From Atrina japonica (taxonomy: Eukaryota; Mollusca; Bivalvia; Pterioida; Pinnidae): a stretch of 64,000 bases of DNA. Below are positions 48,544-59,276 of the stretch, piece after piece. The translations under genes and the position numbers were made by a program. The number at the start of each line of letters is the position of its first letter. Within the stretch, counting starts at the first letter, position 1. The stretch is taken from the NCBI GenBank assembly GCA_030159075.1, contig BROG01000995.1, forward strand, positions 86,001 through 150,000, given 5' to 3'. The notes below the pieces were generated by a model. That model searched no databases. It worked only from the letters and a program-made list of their open reading frames with translations, and was not told the origin of the DNA.

Positions 48544-49099
48544 ACAGCTTCACTGCCAAGAAAGCACAAAATGAAGTACAAAATATAACTAACATCAATT
48601 ATTAGCCAGATCATTAACGAACAGCTAATTTCTATTTGTTTTCTGCAAGTAGAGATAGAAGAACAAATTGGTTACATTATAAATTTCTGTCATTGCTATA
48701 AATAGAAGCCAGTGATTATAAGAACATGCAGATCATTAGTAATTTATTTCATCTGTGCATAATCATTCGATATTTCATTTGTCGTTTGTTATGTTAACGT
48801 TAGTCTCTAACAGTTCTGGCATACATACTGTACAATGTACCAAGTGTATTATCCTGAAGTATAAAATAAATTAATCACTGCGTTGGTTTAACTTTCCTCA
48901 AATCTCGGGTTTGATTTATTGTCTGTAAACTGCAGACTTGCCAGCCTTGAAAAATTTTCACGGGGGAGATTTTTTCAATCTCATGGGGGAGTCTCTAAAT
49001 TTTAGTAAGAATTAATTGGAAAATTAAAACTTTTCGGGGGGGGGGTTATGCATTTTTCTTGAAGAAATTATCAAAAGTTCGCCTTGATTAACGTTATGA

Positions 49100-49210
49100 T
49101 CCTGCATTTATTTGTGCCATGTTGATTTTGTTCCTCATATGTTCTTCCTGTTTTCATATTTACCATGGCAACGTACATGAAGTATCCTAATGTTATTGCG
49201 GTAATTTGAG
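49100..49210 (+). mobile_element. Internal fragment of the 59277-type element
   Basis: GATCCTGCATTTATTTGTGC and TTTGTTCCTCATATGTTCTT match 59315-59415. Confidence 0.75.
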
Positions 49211-49302
49211 AACTGACTGTATATATGCAATACATTAAATTTTCAAACAGGTGACCATTTACATCTCCTGACTACTTGCCAAACTGTAGAAAAGAACATT
49301 TT

Positions 49303-49700
49303 TATGCCCCCCCCCCCCTTCATAGAAGGAGGGGCATATTGCTTTTCCGTTCATTATCTCTGTACGGGATGCACATGTTGAAATGAAATTGGGTTCATGT
49401 ATACAGATACATCATGAGAATATCTAGGTCAAGTTTTCATTTAGTTACTGTCAAACAATTTTTTGACAGAGTTATGTCCCTTGAACTTAGAAAATTTCCA
49501 ATAATCCAGTTTCTGTTCAATATCTCTGTAACAGATGCACATATTTCGATGAAATTTGGCATGCAGATACATCATTAGAATATCTAGGTTAGATTCATAT
49601 TTGGTTACCATCAAATAAGTTTTTAAAGAGTTATGCCCAGTAATTCAGTTTTCATTAATGGGGAAGGGGAAGTAACTGTTTTACAAATAGCTCTTGTTAT
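49303..49700 (+). repeat. Hairpin-headed repeat (ATGCCCCCC type) just upstream of the DPP exon
   Basis: TATGCCCCCCCCCCCTTC then AAGGAGGGGCATATTG forms the head; ATTATCTCTGTAC...GGATGCACAT occurs twice ~180 bp apart, with TACAGATACATCATGAGAAT and GCAGATACATCATTAGAATA. Confidence 0.65.
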
Positions 49701-49838
49701 GATTCAGTTTACCCCTGCCCTGAATCTGGCACTTTGAGGATAGGGTGGGGTTCATGTGACCACCCAAGGGGCAGTTTGACCTCTTGTTTTTTATGTCAAT
49801 TTGAAAATAATACTGATAATTTTTTTTTGTTATTTCAG

Positions 49839-49953
49839 GAATTAGTTGGTAATACTGGCCAACAGAGAAACTGGAGAGGAATCGTTATAGCACTATTGGT
49901 TATTGTTATAGTATGCGCATTGATTGTAACAGCCATTATTCTTGTCACAAAAG
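49839..49953 (+). CDS. Transmembrane exon of a DPP6/DPP10-like dipeptidyl-peptidase-like protein
   Basis: A 115-nt exon is bounded by a pyrimidine-rich acceptor (TTTTTTTTGTTATTTCAG) and a donor (AAAAG|GTATGTG). It starts in phase 0 and ends in phase 1. It encodes 38 residues: [14 protein letters not shown] at 1-14, then a single hydrophobic helix from Ile15 to about Thr37. The ELVG...QRNW(K/R)GI...ALLVI..VC.LIVT.(I/V)IL pattern is diagnostic of DPP6, DPP10 and invertebrate relatives, and is not found in DPP4 or FAP. These are type II membrane proteins; in vertebrates they are catalytically dead and are auxiliary subunits of Kv4 potassium channels. Whether this protein keeps the catalytic Ser-Asp-His cannot be judged, because the propeller and hydrolase exons are not in the window. 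An ATG at 49734 gives a longer open frame, but it lies in the intron. Confidence 0.88.
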
Positions 49954-50011
49954 GTATGTGTTTATTTCCTTTCTTCTTGTTTATGTCTATATACTGCAGG
50001 TGTACTTATTT

Positions 50012-50390
50012 TAACGGTATTCTAATATTAGCACCTTTTGTGCTCAAGTCATTGTGCTAATTCCAGTGCAGCGCTAAAATTTCTCCACCCTGTCACTCTG
50101 CATTAGCGTCAAAACTTATGGTATTTGCGGTGTACTGACACAAGCTAACCAGAGTGAAGTGGGTTTAAAGCAGAAAATCTTAAGGCAGGCTGTAATGGCA
50201 TTTGATCACAGGTATTTCCCACATACAGAATGATCAATATAGTCTGCCATCGTTTCCGTGTTACTGCTAATTTAAAATATTCTTGCCGTAATTGTGTGAA
50301 ATCAAGATTGCGCTAATAAGTCTACACCACGTGAGAATGCTAAAATATGAGTGCGCTAATTTGAATACACATACAGTATACGCATAGAGG
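50012..50390 (+). mobile_element. MITE of the same type, with extra internal sequence
   Basis: ACGGTATTCTAATATTAGCA left, GCGCTAATTTGAATACACAT right. Begins about 60 bp after the DPP-like exon donor. Confidence 0.68.
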
Positions 50391-50467
50391 TTGAAGTTAG
50401 AATCGCTTATTCATGATCCACAATTGGGTCCACAATGCTAGATAATAACCACTGGAGACTAGCCAGG

Positions 50468-50565
50468 TAATAGGGAACTTTTGAGTTAGCCTGGACTACC
50501 GTTATACCGGTAATCCTGCTTTTATAATTGCCATCACGTGATTCTTGAAAAATGTTCCTCCCAAT
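50468..50565 (-). mobile_element. End fragment of the 59277-type element
   Basis: AATAGGGAACTTTTGAGTTA then TACCGTTATACCGGTAATCC and CACGTGATTCTTGAAAAATG match the right end of the complete copy, inverted. Confidence 0.78.
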
Positions 50566-50821
50566 TTCTAGATCCACCTCCGTTTAGGGATTGTCAGAGT
50601 TTGGTGGAACAATTATGATATTGTTCATTCTTATATCTATTTAGTAAGATATTGTGTATACCGTATATCGGCATATTTTGGTGTCGATAAAATTTCTAGA
50701 TCCACCTCCGTTTAGGGATTGTCAGAGTTTGTCGGAACAATTATGATATTGTTCATTCTTATATCTATTTAGTAAGATATTGTGTATACCGTAAATCGGC
50801 ATATTTTGGTGTCGATAAAAT
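50566..50821 (+). repeat. 128-bp tandem duplication
   Basis: TTCTAGATCCACCTCCGTTT starts both copies, offset exactly 128 bp; the copies differ at about three positions, so the duplication is recent. Confidence 0.95.
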
Positions 50822-51351
50822 TTGGCTACTTTGGTCTCAAAATGATATCTTTTGGCCGTTACATTTTGGCCATTTATGTTTATTTCATACTTAGATTTGG
50901 CCTTGTATCAAACATTCCAGGTGTTTGAAATATCAAAATATTAAAAAGTGCCAGCAGAACAGTTAGAATTGATGCATCGCATGGTACTTAATGTCCACAC
51001 AGTATTATTCAAAAGAAAACCTTGTTTGTTATCTATAAAAACACTAAAATGTTTTTAAAAAGTATCCGTAGAAACATTGTGTACATATTTTGAATGGTTT
51101 AATTTTGGCCATTTCGCTAGGGAGGGCTAAATTGGCCAAAATTAAACGATTGCCAAAATATCCCAATATACGGTTATTCACGGTAACTTAAAAGTAAGTT
51201 CTAAGACAAGCATAACCTTTTCCATGTATTTGATTCTTTACCATATATAATTTCATTTAAGTCTAGTATTTGTTAGATAATCCATTAGCAACAACATTTG
51301 GTAAATGTATCCTTACATAGATCTACGTACTTGCATTAGGCATTTTCGTTG

Positions 51352-51520
51352 TCCAGAGTTACCACTCCTTGTAGCAGGTATTGATTGTGATGTCATTTGT
51401 TTGTGCGTAAAATGAGAAAAGTTATCAATTGTGATGTCATATGTTTGTGTGAAAATGACGTAACGACATGACATCACAATCGAAACCTGCTGACATTGGG
51501 AGATAAACTCTGACTAACGA
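51352..51520. mobile_element. ~170-bp TIR element with inner direct copy
   Basis: CAGAGTTACCACTCCTTG then CAGGTATTGATTGTGATGTCA at the left; the right end inverts to CAGAGTTTATCTCCCAATG and CAGGTTTCGATTGTGATGTC. ATTGTGATGTCAT also recurs at ~51430. Confidence 0.68.
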
Positions 51521-51570
51521 AAAGACAGAATACACAAAGGGCCAAAAATTTGTGAAGAATTTTTTTATAG

Positions 51571-51953
51571 AGGGGCTGAAAATTCTTTAAGTCTGAGGTC
51601 CGGGACCTACATATTTTACTTTTGGACTCTGTTGTTTTCTTGCTGTGCAGGTCCGAGGACCTAACAACAGTGAATCAATGAATGACTATTCTGTCAATTT
51701 CTTTATTTCTAAACTTTATTTGTTTCCTTTGTAAAGTTAAATTGTCATTTTCTCATATGATTTTGGCAGTTTTTGGTTTATAATTTTGTGTTCCCACCTT
51801 AGATAATTGTTATTTGTATTGATTGATTATATTAAAACTCTGACTTAGATTTATTGTTAGTCGACCCATAAGTTTATGTCAGAGGACCGGACCCAGGCAA
51901 AATTTAACAAAAAAGTCCTGGACTCAAGCAGCTGAAAGAAAATTTTCAGCCCC
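51571..51953. mobile_element. ~380-bp TIR element (AGGGGCTGAAAATT type)
   Basis: Left AGGGGCTGAAAATTCTTTAA then GAGGTCCGGGACC; right end inverts to AGGGGCTGAAAATTTTCTTT then GAGTCCAGGAC. No ORF. Confidence 0.7.
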
Positions 51954-52121
51954 TGTTATATATTTATTCATTTATCTATTCATCATTTGTTTGCTTGTGA
52001 GACAAAAATATTGCATACCTACATTGTGTAAGAGAGGAAGTTAATTAAAAAAATGAACGAGATTCTGCCTGACAATTCTTGTTTCATCAATGGTGCCAGA
52101 ATTTGTAGATTAGTGCAGTTG

Positions 52122-52620
52122 TACTTAACAGTGTATAGGGCACCACTACTTAGTGGTGTATAGGGCACCACTACTTAGTGGTGTATAGGGCACCACTACT
52201 TAGCGGTGTATAGGGCACCACTACTTAGCGGTGTATAGGGCACCACTACTTAACGGTGTATAGGGCACCACTACTTAGCGGTGTATAGGGCACCACTACT
52301 TAGCGGTGTATAGGGCACCACTACTTAGCGGTGTATAGGGCACCACTACTTAACAGTGTATAGGGCACCACTACTTAGCGGTGTATAGGGCACCACTACT
52401 TAGTGGTGTATAGGGCACCACTACTTAGCAGTGTATAGGGCACCACTACTTAGTGGTGTATAGGGCACCACTACTTAGCGGTGTATAGGGCACCACTACT
52501 TAGTGGTGTATAGGGCACCACTACTTAACAGTGTATAGGGCACCACTACTTAGCGGTGTATAGGGCACCACTACTTAGCAGTGTATAGGGCACCACTACT
52601 TAGCGGTGTATAGGGCATCA
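52122..52620 (+). repeat. 25-bp minisatellite, ~20 copies
   Basis: Unit GTGTATAGGGCACCACTACT + TAGCG; only the bases before GTGTATAGGG vary (AGCG, AGTG, AACA, AGCA). Very homogeneous, so young or gene-converted. Confidence 0.96.
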
Positions 52621-53106
52621 CTTTGTTTACAGGGATTGATTGAAGATGCAATGCCCACAGATAGTATTGACAATTAATTGTCCATCAAATATTTAATTTG
52701 TTTGTTGTTTTTTTTAATATTTTAAAATGACTGTATAAAACAACAATTTATATTTTGTCATAAAAAAATGTATACATTCCGAAGATTTCTGCATTCTTGC
52801 CAGAATCATTATTTACTTAAAAATAAACATCAACTAAATGCCAAGATTTTTGTTTTACAATTATTTACATATCAATTTATCCTCCACATTATTTCTCATT
52901 TTATTATTGAACCCTGTGTGCTGTTTTTGCTTCTGTTTATTTTTATCTAAAATGTATTTGTTGTTTTGGGGGTTTAAATGTTTTTAGCCCGCTATGCAGT
53001 GAATATTCTTTGATAGATGAGTCAACATGTTTTAAGGAGGCACCTGGTTTTTACACGGTTTCCGTGGATTCTTTGATTATCTGTAGGTTTTCCACTCTAA
53101 ACATGC

Positions 53107-53196
53107 TAAACTCATCACCCCCTGAAAAACAATGGACTCTGCTGTAAATCAATGACTTTGACTAGTTCAAATGTGTGTGCAGGGATGAATGAGTTC
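53107..53196 (+). mobile_element. Family-A mini-element
   Basis: Shares the ACTCTGCTG variant with the copy at 53617, suggesting a common recent source. Confidence 0.84.
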
Positions 53197-53616
53197 AGTT
53201 TCTTTTCATTTGAAATGTTTTGTTATTTAGAGACCATACAAGAAATATAGTTCTGCTAATTACACCCTGAATATGCTAAAAATAATGAACCCACAACAGC
53301 TCCTTTACCCCATACATGTATGTATAATTATCTTGGATTTTATAAGAGTTTACAGGGAATGAATGGGGAAGAACTGTTTTATTTTTCAAATCTATGCCGA
53401 GTTCTGGCTTTTATTTGATTTTCAATATTTTTCTCCGATGATGCCGTCCTTTGGCTCTATCCTATATCTGATGGTTGAAACAAGAAGAAAAGTAAATGTC
53501 AAATTTACGTTTTATTTCATCGAATTCAGCAGTGAAATATTTTAATAGATAAGTTGTAAATATCAAATAAACATATAACATATTCTCTCCCATTTACCTC
53601 ATCTTTTAGCTCTATA

Positions 53617-53705
53617 TTAACCCATCAACCCCTGAAAAACAATGGACTCTGCTATAAATAATGACTTAGGCCAGTCCAAATGTGTCTCTAGGGATGAATG
53701 AGTTA
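53617..53705 (+). mobile_element. Family-A mini-element
   Basis: Complete; ACTCTGCT variant as at 53107. Confidence 0.86.
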
Positions 53706-53741
53706 TGCTTCAATATTTCATCATTTGAATTTGAATTTGGA

Positions 53742-53860
53742 TGTAGTTTTACGCTACACTCAGCCATTTTTCAGTAATGTGGTTGTGGCCAGTTTTTAAT
53801 GGTGAAGGAGAGAACCCTGTTTCAATGCACTAGGAAGAGACAAATGAACTGCTGTTTTGT
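53742..53860 (-). mobile_element. SINE family 2, 3' part
   Basis: Minus strand; CTACACTCAGCCATTTTTCA and GGCCAGTTTTTAATGGTGAA match the body. Head lost. Confidence 0.72.
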
Positions 53861-54257
53861 TCTTCTTGAAAATTACCGCAAGTTCTGAGTCGTAGACCTA
53901 CATGAATATTTAATGATATTCAAAATTGATTGATTATCAATCTAAGTGTGTTTCTCATGTTCATAAAACTTAAAACCAGAAAATTTTGATATGAATTTTA
54001 AGTGTTTGTCGCTAATGGATACAGGTGTAAGAAAAAATGGGAAATGTATGTTATATGAAAACAGAAACAACAAAGCATCAATTTTCTTTGAATAAAAAAG
54101 CTGGTAAAATGTAAACACATAAATTTACGCGTGGGGTAATGTACTATAAATATGTTTTTTCATGTAAATTACCCCCTTCCCCCTTGTACCAGTCTCACAG
54201 TTGTGCTAAGAATGATTTTTTTATGAAATGATGTTCCATCGACTCACTAATTTTGTC

Positions 54258-54456
54258 ATAAGTCATACCAGTAAGTCATACCGGTAAGTCATACCAGTAA
54301 GTCATAATGGTAAGTCATACCAGTAAGTCATAACGGTAAGTCATACCAGTAAGTCATAACAGTAAGTCATACAAGTAAGTCATACCAGTAAGTCATACTG
54401 GTAAGTCATACCAGTAAGTCATAACGGTAAGTCATACCAGTAAGTCATAACGGTAA
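54258..54456 (+). repeat. 14-bp minisatellite, ~14 copies
   Basis: Unit AAGTCATACCAGT alternating with AAGTCATAACGGT. Confidence 0.95.
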
Positions 54457-54714
54457 ATCGATTTCTTAGGATCAAGTCAAAGCACATTTTGCAGTAACAC
54501 ATTATATTGACGAGAAATTACACTTGTATGTTCATTTCAGCAACATAAATTCAACTTCAAGATTGAAATGTCTAAACCACACTCATATTCATAAATATTT
54601 GCTTTTTGAATTTACAAAAAAAAAGTATTAATTCGCTGAAAAAATAGGTCCGGAAGACTTGTCAAAATATATGATATAAAAATTCAGTCCAGCATCCTTT
54701 ATGAGTTTTAAGAG

Positions 54715-54890
54715 ACAGTAAAACCTGCTCTAGCGACCACCTGTGTATAAGGACCACCTGGACCGTTTTTTTTTTGCTGTCCCCAATAATACAACTTGTG
54801 TACAAATCAACCTCTATATAATGACCACCTCCCTATAAAGACCTGTTTTCTTGTGCCCCACAGTAGGTGGTTATATACAAGTTTCACCGT
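54715..54890 (+). repeat. GACCACCT-type element with inverted ends
   Basis: ACAGTAAAACCTGCTCTAGC at the left, ACAAGTTTCACCGT at the right; GACCACCTG, GACCACCTGGACC and GACCACCTCCC units inside. Confidence 0.62.
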
Positions 54891-55820
54891 ATTTTAAATT
54901 TGCTTTTAAATGTTACTTTTCAATTATTACTTAACACTATACATTGTACACTTGTGAGAAAATTGATGTTAAAAGTGATTGACTGGACTATTTCCAATTC
55001 TTGTGCATGATTAATATGCAAATGAGTTTGTGGTCCAGTTACATGTATTAGCATCTCACTGTGAAATTGGACATTAGAAGCTGTGTCCTTCCCCTAATCT
55101 CAACTGATGAGAAACTCGTGGCAGTCTTTGAAGTTGGGAAAATGTTTTACATGTACACATATTGACCTAGAGATTTAAGTGCTACTGTGGGGAAGTACAT
55201 ATATATTATATATATGCCTCTGATTATAACAACTGGTCTTGTGAAACAGTTCTAACACAATTTCTTGTTTGGTTTTTAAACGGTCTTGCGCAAAATTATT
55301 TTCTCCCTGTGAATAAGTTTCTTTCAGAAAAGTGCGAAATTTTCTCCCCGTGAAATTAAACAACTATACAATACATAACAGTTTATCTGTAGAACCCCTA
55401 GCAACAGAATTTTGTTGATCCTAGGGCTGTGTATTGATTGAAATTTTTCGTTACAATAGTGATACGTATTGAGTATTTGTTTTTGCAATACACAATATGT
55501 ATTGATGTATTGGTCAAGTCTCAAAAGGCAACAATTTAAGTTTAATTTACACCTTCTGTGTTAAGATTCTACATATTTGTGTTTTCTGTAATCATCAAGC
55601 ATAAAGTACCGTACTTAATGTTTGACGGCAGAATAAATCATCATTATACAAACGGTGAGTGACCTATCGCGGACTACTAAAACTAGGTCAAATAACCAAG
55701 CGTTATTTTTTTTAGAGGTCATTACAAATCTTAGATAAAATACCAAGTTAACAACAAAGATAATTTAAAAGATAAAAATTAATGCATCATTCACTAAATT
55801 TGTTGAGTATGGTTTTAAAT
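54891..55820. other. No gene seen
   Basis: Unique AT-rich sequence downstream of the DPP-like exon; no further exon recognised. Confidence 0.5.
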
Positions 55821-56002
55821 ACAGTGAAACCTGTATATAGGGGCCACCCAAGGGACCAGAAAATATTGACCTTTGTGTGCAGGTGACCCTTATACACAGG
55901 TTCAATTTAGATGAAGTATGTTGTCAAGGAACTTGAAAAATCTGGCCTTTATAATCAGGTAATCCTTATATAGAGGTGGCTGCTATAGCAGGTTTTGCTG
56001 TG
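55821..56002 (+). repeat. GACC-type element with inverted ends
   Basis: ACAGTGAAACCTGTATATAG left, GCAGGTTTTGCTGT right; body GGGGCCACCCAAGGGACCAG and GCAGGTGACCCTTATACACA. Confidence 0.72.
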
Positions 56003-56673
56003 CAGGATTTTAATTTGGTATTACCATTTGCTAAACTCTGTTTAGTTTCGTCACTTGGTGTGAATTAACACTCCTATGGCACAAAACACTGATTTTAGAC
56101 ATTTCAGGTTTGTTGCCATGTTGCTGCTGCCTCTCCATGTGGCAACATCGCAATTGCATACTGTGCATTTTGTCATTTTCGTAAAGTAATTCCTCTGTCT
56201 TCGCCCTCGGAGGTGACATGACCATGGCCATGGGATATATACATGGGCTATATTTTGATCTGTTTTATACAAATGCTTAACAAATTCAATGCTATTTACA
56301 AACGTTTTGAAGACCTAAAATAAGACTTTCTTGTGTACTGATATGGACATTTTCGTGATCTATATAATGAAAGGACTAGTGATACGGGTATGAACCGATA
56401 TATCAGGATATTGATTCACTCCTAGTTGATATGTGTCATCGACTCATCGGTAAGAACTACGACAACTTTACCATCTTCCTATCAAAAGTTAAATCTCATA
56501 AATCAATTTGACTCTTAATTGGTCCCATTTTTTGAATAAGCGCTCATCCCTTTTTCCCCAATCTTTGTTAGTAGCCTGGACACTTAAAACGTTTAATAGG
56601 GTACTTTGTTGTATTTATACATATCCAAATATCATAAGCTTGTGGCAATCTCATCTGAGGAAAAAACATCCAT

Positions 56674-56765
56674 TTAACTTATCAACCCCTGACAAATGAT
56701 TTACTCTTTTTGTAAATCATTGACTCAGACTAGTCCATATGTGTCTTGAGGGAAGAATGAGTTAA
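56674..56765 (+). mobile_element. Family-A mini-element
   Basis: TTAA at both ends; several substitutions inside. Confidence 0.8.
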
Positions 56766-56874
56766 TAACAGCAGAAATATGCTGTATGCTAAATTTTCTA
56801 ATCATTAGAGTTTAGAGTAGATCCAAGGTGGGGCAAAATAAGTCCCAGAGAAGATTCTTGTCCTAATATCATAT

Positions 56875-57520
56875 ACAGTGGGTCCCAACTAATAAGGCCA
56901 CCTAACTGACATACACAAATTGGTCTGATTTGTACGGTGATCTCTGAAGTGAGAGTCTGGACTTCTTAACTTTTAATAAAAAAATTTGAACAAATCTGAA
57001 TATTTAATTAATGGTCTTAAATGTGAGGTGGTCTCCCAATGAGGTGGTCCCAAAGTGAGGTCGTCTCCTAAGTGAGGTGGTCTCCAAAGTGAGGTGCTTT
57101 CCTAAGTGAGGTGGTCTCCAAGTTAGGTATTCTCCAAAGTGAGGTGGTCTCAAATGTGAGGTGGTCTCCAAGTAAGGTGGTTTCCAAAGTGAGATGGTCT
57201 CAAAGTGAGGTGGTTTCCAAAGTGAGGTGGTCTCCAAAGTGAGGTGGTCTCCAAAGTGAGGTGCTTTCCTAAGTGAGGTGGTCTCCAAGTAAGGTGGTTT
57301 TCAATGTGAGATGGTCCTAAAGTGAGGTGGTCTCCCAAGTGAGGTCATCTCCAAGTGAGGTCATGTCAAATGTGAGGTCGTCTCCAAGTAAGGTGGTCTC
57401 CAAAGTGAGATGGTCTCCAAGTGAGGTGGTCTCCAAAGTGAGGTGGTCTTCAAAGTGAAGTGGTCTCCAAAGTGAGGTGGTCTTCAAAGTGAGGTTGTCT
57501 TTTGGCCATGTTCCACTGTG
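56875..57520 (+). repeat. GACC-type element expanded into an ~18-bp minisatellite
   Basis: Left end ACAGTGGGTCCCAACTAATA, right end GGCCATGTTCCACTGT (inverted to it). Between about 57010 and 57500 lie some 28 units of AAAGTGAGGTGGTCTCC with variants (TTTCC, TCTTC, TCCTA). Confidence 0.85.
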
Positions 57521-57742
57521 TTTGTAAGAAACCAAGACAGTTCAGATGAGCATTATGGACCATGGGCCTCTTGTTTATTTTTGTTCCGGATATTATATTT
57601 TTTGCTTTTGTAAACAGGACACCATTACCCAATATTCCACAGGAATTTTAGTGAAAATATTTAGTGTTGGTATACAGCAGGGAAACATCCCACGAAAAAT
57701 CAATATTCTTCCATGATTGGTATTCCCTGAGAAATGATAATT

Positions 57743-58277
57743 ACAGTGAAATCTGTATATAGGGGCCACCCAAGGGACCAGAAAAGATTTCAATTTAGTA
57801 TGCAGTCAAGGGATGTAAAAAAGTGGTCTTTATAAACAGATATGATCCTAATATAGTGGTTTTTTTTTTAGCGGTATTCTAATATCAGCACTTTTCGCAC
57901 TCAAATCATTGCGCTAATTAAAGCGCAACACTAATTTTTTTCCCATCCTGTCATTTTGTATACACGGCAAATCTAATATATTAATTGCACAAATTTAAGA
58001 TTGCGCTAGTAAGTCTATCTCCCCTGAGAGCGCTAAAATATGAGCGCGCTAATTCAAATACACATACAGTAAGTATTACATGCATATTTGCTGTGCCAAG
58101 TTAATTTTACAATTTTGGCCAAATACTACTAAAGTCAAACTACAGACAAAAGTAGCTGTTATAAACAGGTTGGTTTTATGTAGAGGTCTATTCACTACAA
58201 AAAAATTTATGTTTAAATGATCTTTAAAGACAGGTGCCTTTTATACAGAGGTGGCTTTTAATGGAAGTTTGACTGTG
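57743..58277 (+). repeat. GACC-type element split by a nested MITE
   Basis: Starts ACAGTGAAATCTGTATATAG and ends GGAAGTTTGACTGT. The middle (57871-58073) is a complete element of another family, so this copy is older than that insertion. Confidence 0.65.
57871..58073 (+). mobile_element. MITE of the same type, nested in a GACC-type element
   Basis: GCGGTATTCTAATATCAGCA left, GCGCTAATTCAAATACACAT right. Confidence 0.72.
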
Positions 58278-58486
58278 TATCTGCAAATTATTGTGTTCAT
58301 ATATACCTTGTATTTAAAAGGTCTTCCGAGATAAAGTGGCATCTCTTGGTTTTTCCAAAAATAGGGGTCAACAGGTAAAACAATTTACCTTGCTCTGATT
58401 CCCAGCAATTACTGTAGCTCTAATATTTTGTGCTGACAAGTAACCTGACACCCCTGTTATGACCTAATTTAGACCCATCTTGTTAA

Positions 58487-58567
58487 TTAACTCAACAAAT
58501 CCTGAAAAAAATTTAAAAAAAACCAAATGGAATCTTCTATAAATCAATGACTTAGATCTAGATTGTA
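58487..58567 (+). mobile_element. Family-A mini-element, right end lost
   Basis: TTAACTCAACAAATCCTGAA left end, A-rich expansion, AATCAATGACTTAGATC; diverges after this. Confidence 0.68.
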
Positions 58568-58767
58568 TTTTAATCTAAGTGATCTAGATTTACAAAGATG
58601 TATATTTAAGTTTGTTAAGTTTGTAGAAATCAGAAAATGAATTATCGACGCGTTTTTCATGTCTTTTCAGGCTGTAATTTTCATTCATGTTTATATCTTT
58701 CTCCCCATTTATTCATCATGATGCATTCGTGATTTACTTCATATTTATGGCTGAATATTCATCGCTT

Positions 58768-58835
58768 TAAATGTGAGGTGGTCTTTATGCTGTGTTCCAC
58801 GGTATTTGTAATGTATACCGACTCAGTTCAGGTGT
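58768..58835 (+). repeat. Right-end fragment of the GTGAGGTGGTC element, broken by a SINE
   Basis: GTGAGGTGGTCTTTATGCTG and TGTTCCACGGTATTTGTAAT match 57490-57540; the match resumes after the SINE at 59105 (AAATGGACCCCTTGTTTA). Confidence 0.75.
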
Positions 58836-58846
58836 GCGATGTTGCC

Positions 58847-59093
58847 GGGGGCCTCTGTGGCCAAGTGGTTAGAGCATTGCGCTTTAAAACACAAGGCCTC
58901 TCACCTCTGTTTCGAATCCCACTAGGGTCATTTCGAATTAAGTGGGAAAGTTTGCCAGTTTTCTTGCGGAAGGTCGGTGGTCTTTACCTGAGTAACCGGG
59001 TTTCTCCTCCACTAATAAAAACTGGACGCCATTATATGACTGAAAGATTGTTGAGTATGGCGTAAAACAAAAAATCAAATCAAATAAAAAAAA
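58847..59093 (+). mobile_element. SINE family 2, complete copy with target duplication
   Basis: tRNA-like head GGCCTCTGTGGCCAAGTGGT, box B GTTTCGAATCCCACTAGGG, body, and ATGGCGTAAAACAAAAAATC tail. Flanked by an 11-bp duplication GCGATGTTGCC (58836-58846) and GCAATGTTGCC (59094-59104), one mismatch. Inserted into the end of an older GTGAGGTGGTC-type element. Confidence 0.92.
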
Positions 59094-59276
59094 GCAATGT
59101 TGCCCAAATGGACCCCTTGTTTAATAATCATTGCTTTCTTTTCGTTGACAATTATCATGGAGAAAGTAATTATTATTGTAACAATTGTGGACTAACCATT
59201 CAGTCTAGTTTCTACCAAAGGATGTATAACCGTGTGCAATCAGTTCTTGATAAACAGCCATATTTTATGATTTAGG

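Larger units (their letters stand above)
41146..49838 (+). other. Proposed intron 1 of the DPP-like gene (8.7 kb)
   Basis: The span between the candidate donor at 41146 and the acceptor at 49838 contains no recognisable coding sequence. It holds a LINE remnant with (TA)n tail, SINEs of both families, five family-A mini-elements, a TG-rich array, a 71-bp palindromic array and a hairpin-headed repeat. A long first intron is normal for this family. Confidence 0.45.

Noticed and set aside
49734..50060. 108-codon protein starting at 49734
   Set aside because: Only its middle part (49839-49953) is exon; the rest is intron read through both splice sites.
58778..59065. 95-codon frame
   Set aside because: Runs through a SINE and the end of another repeat.
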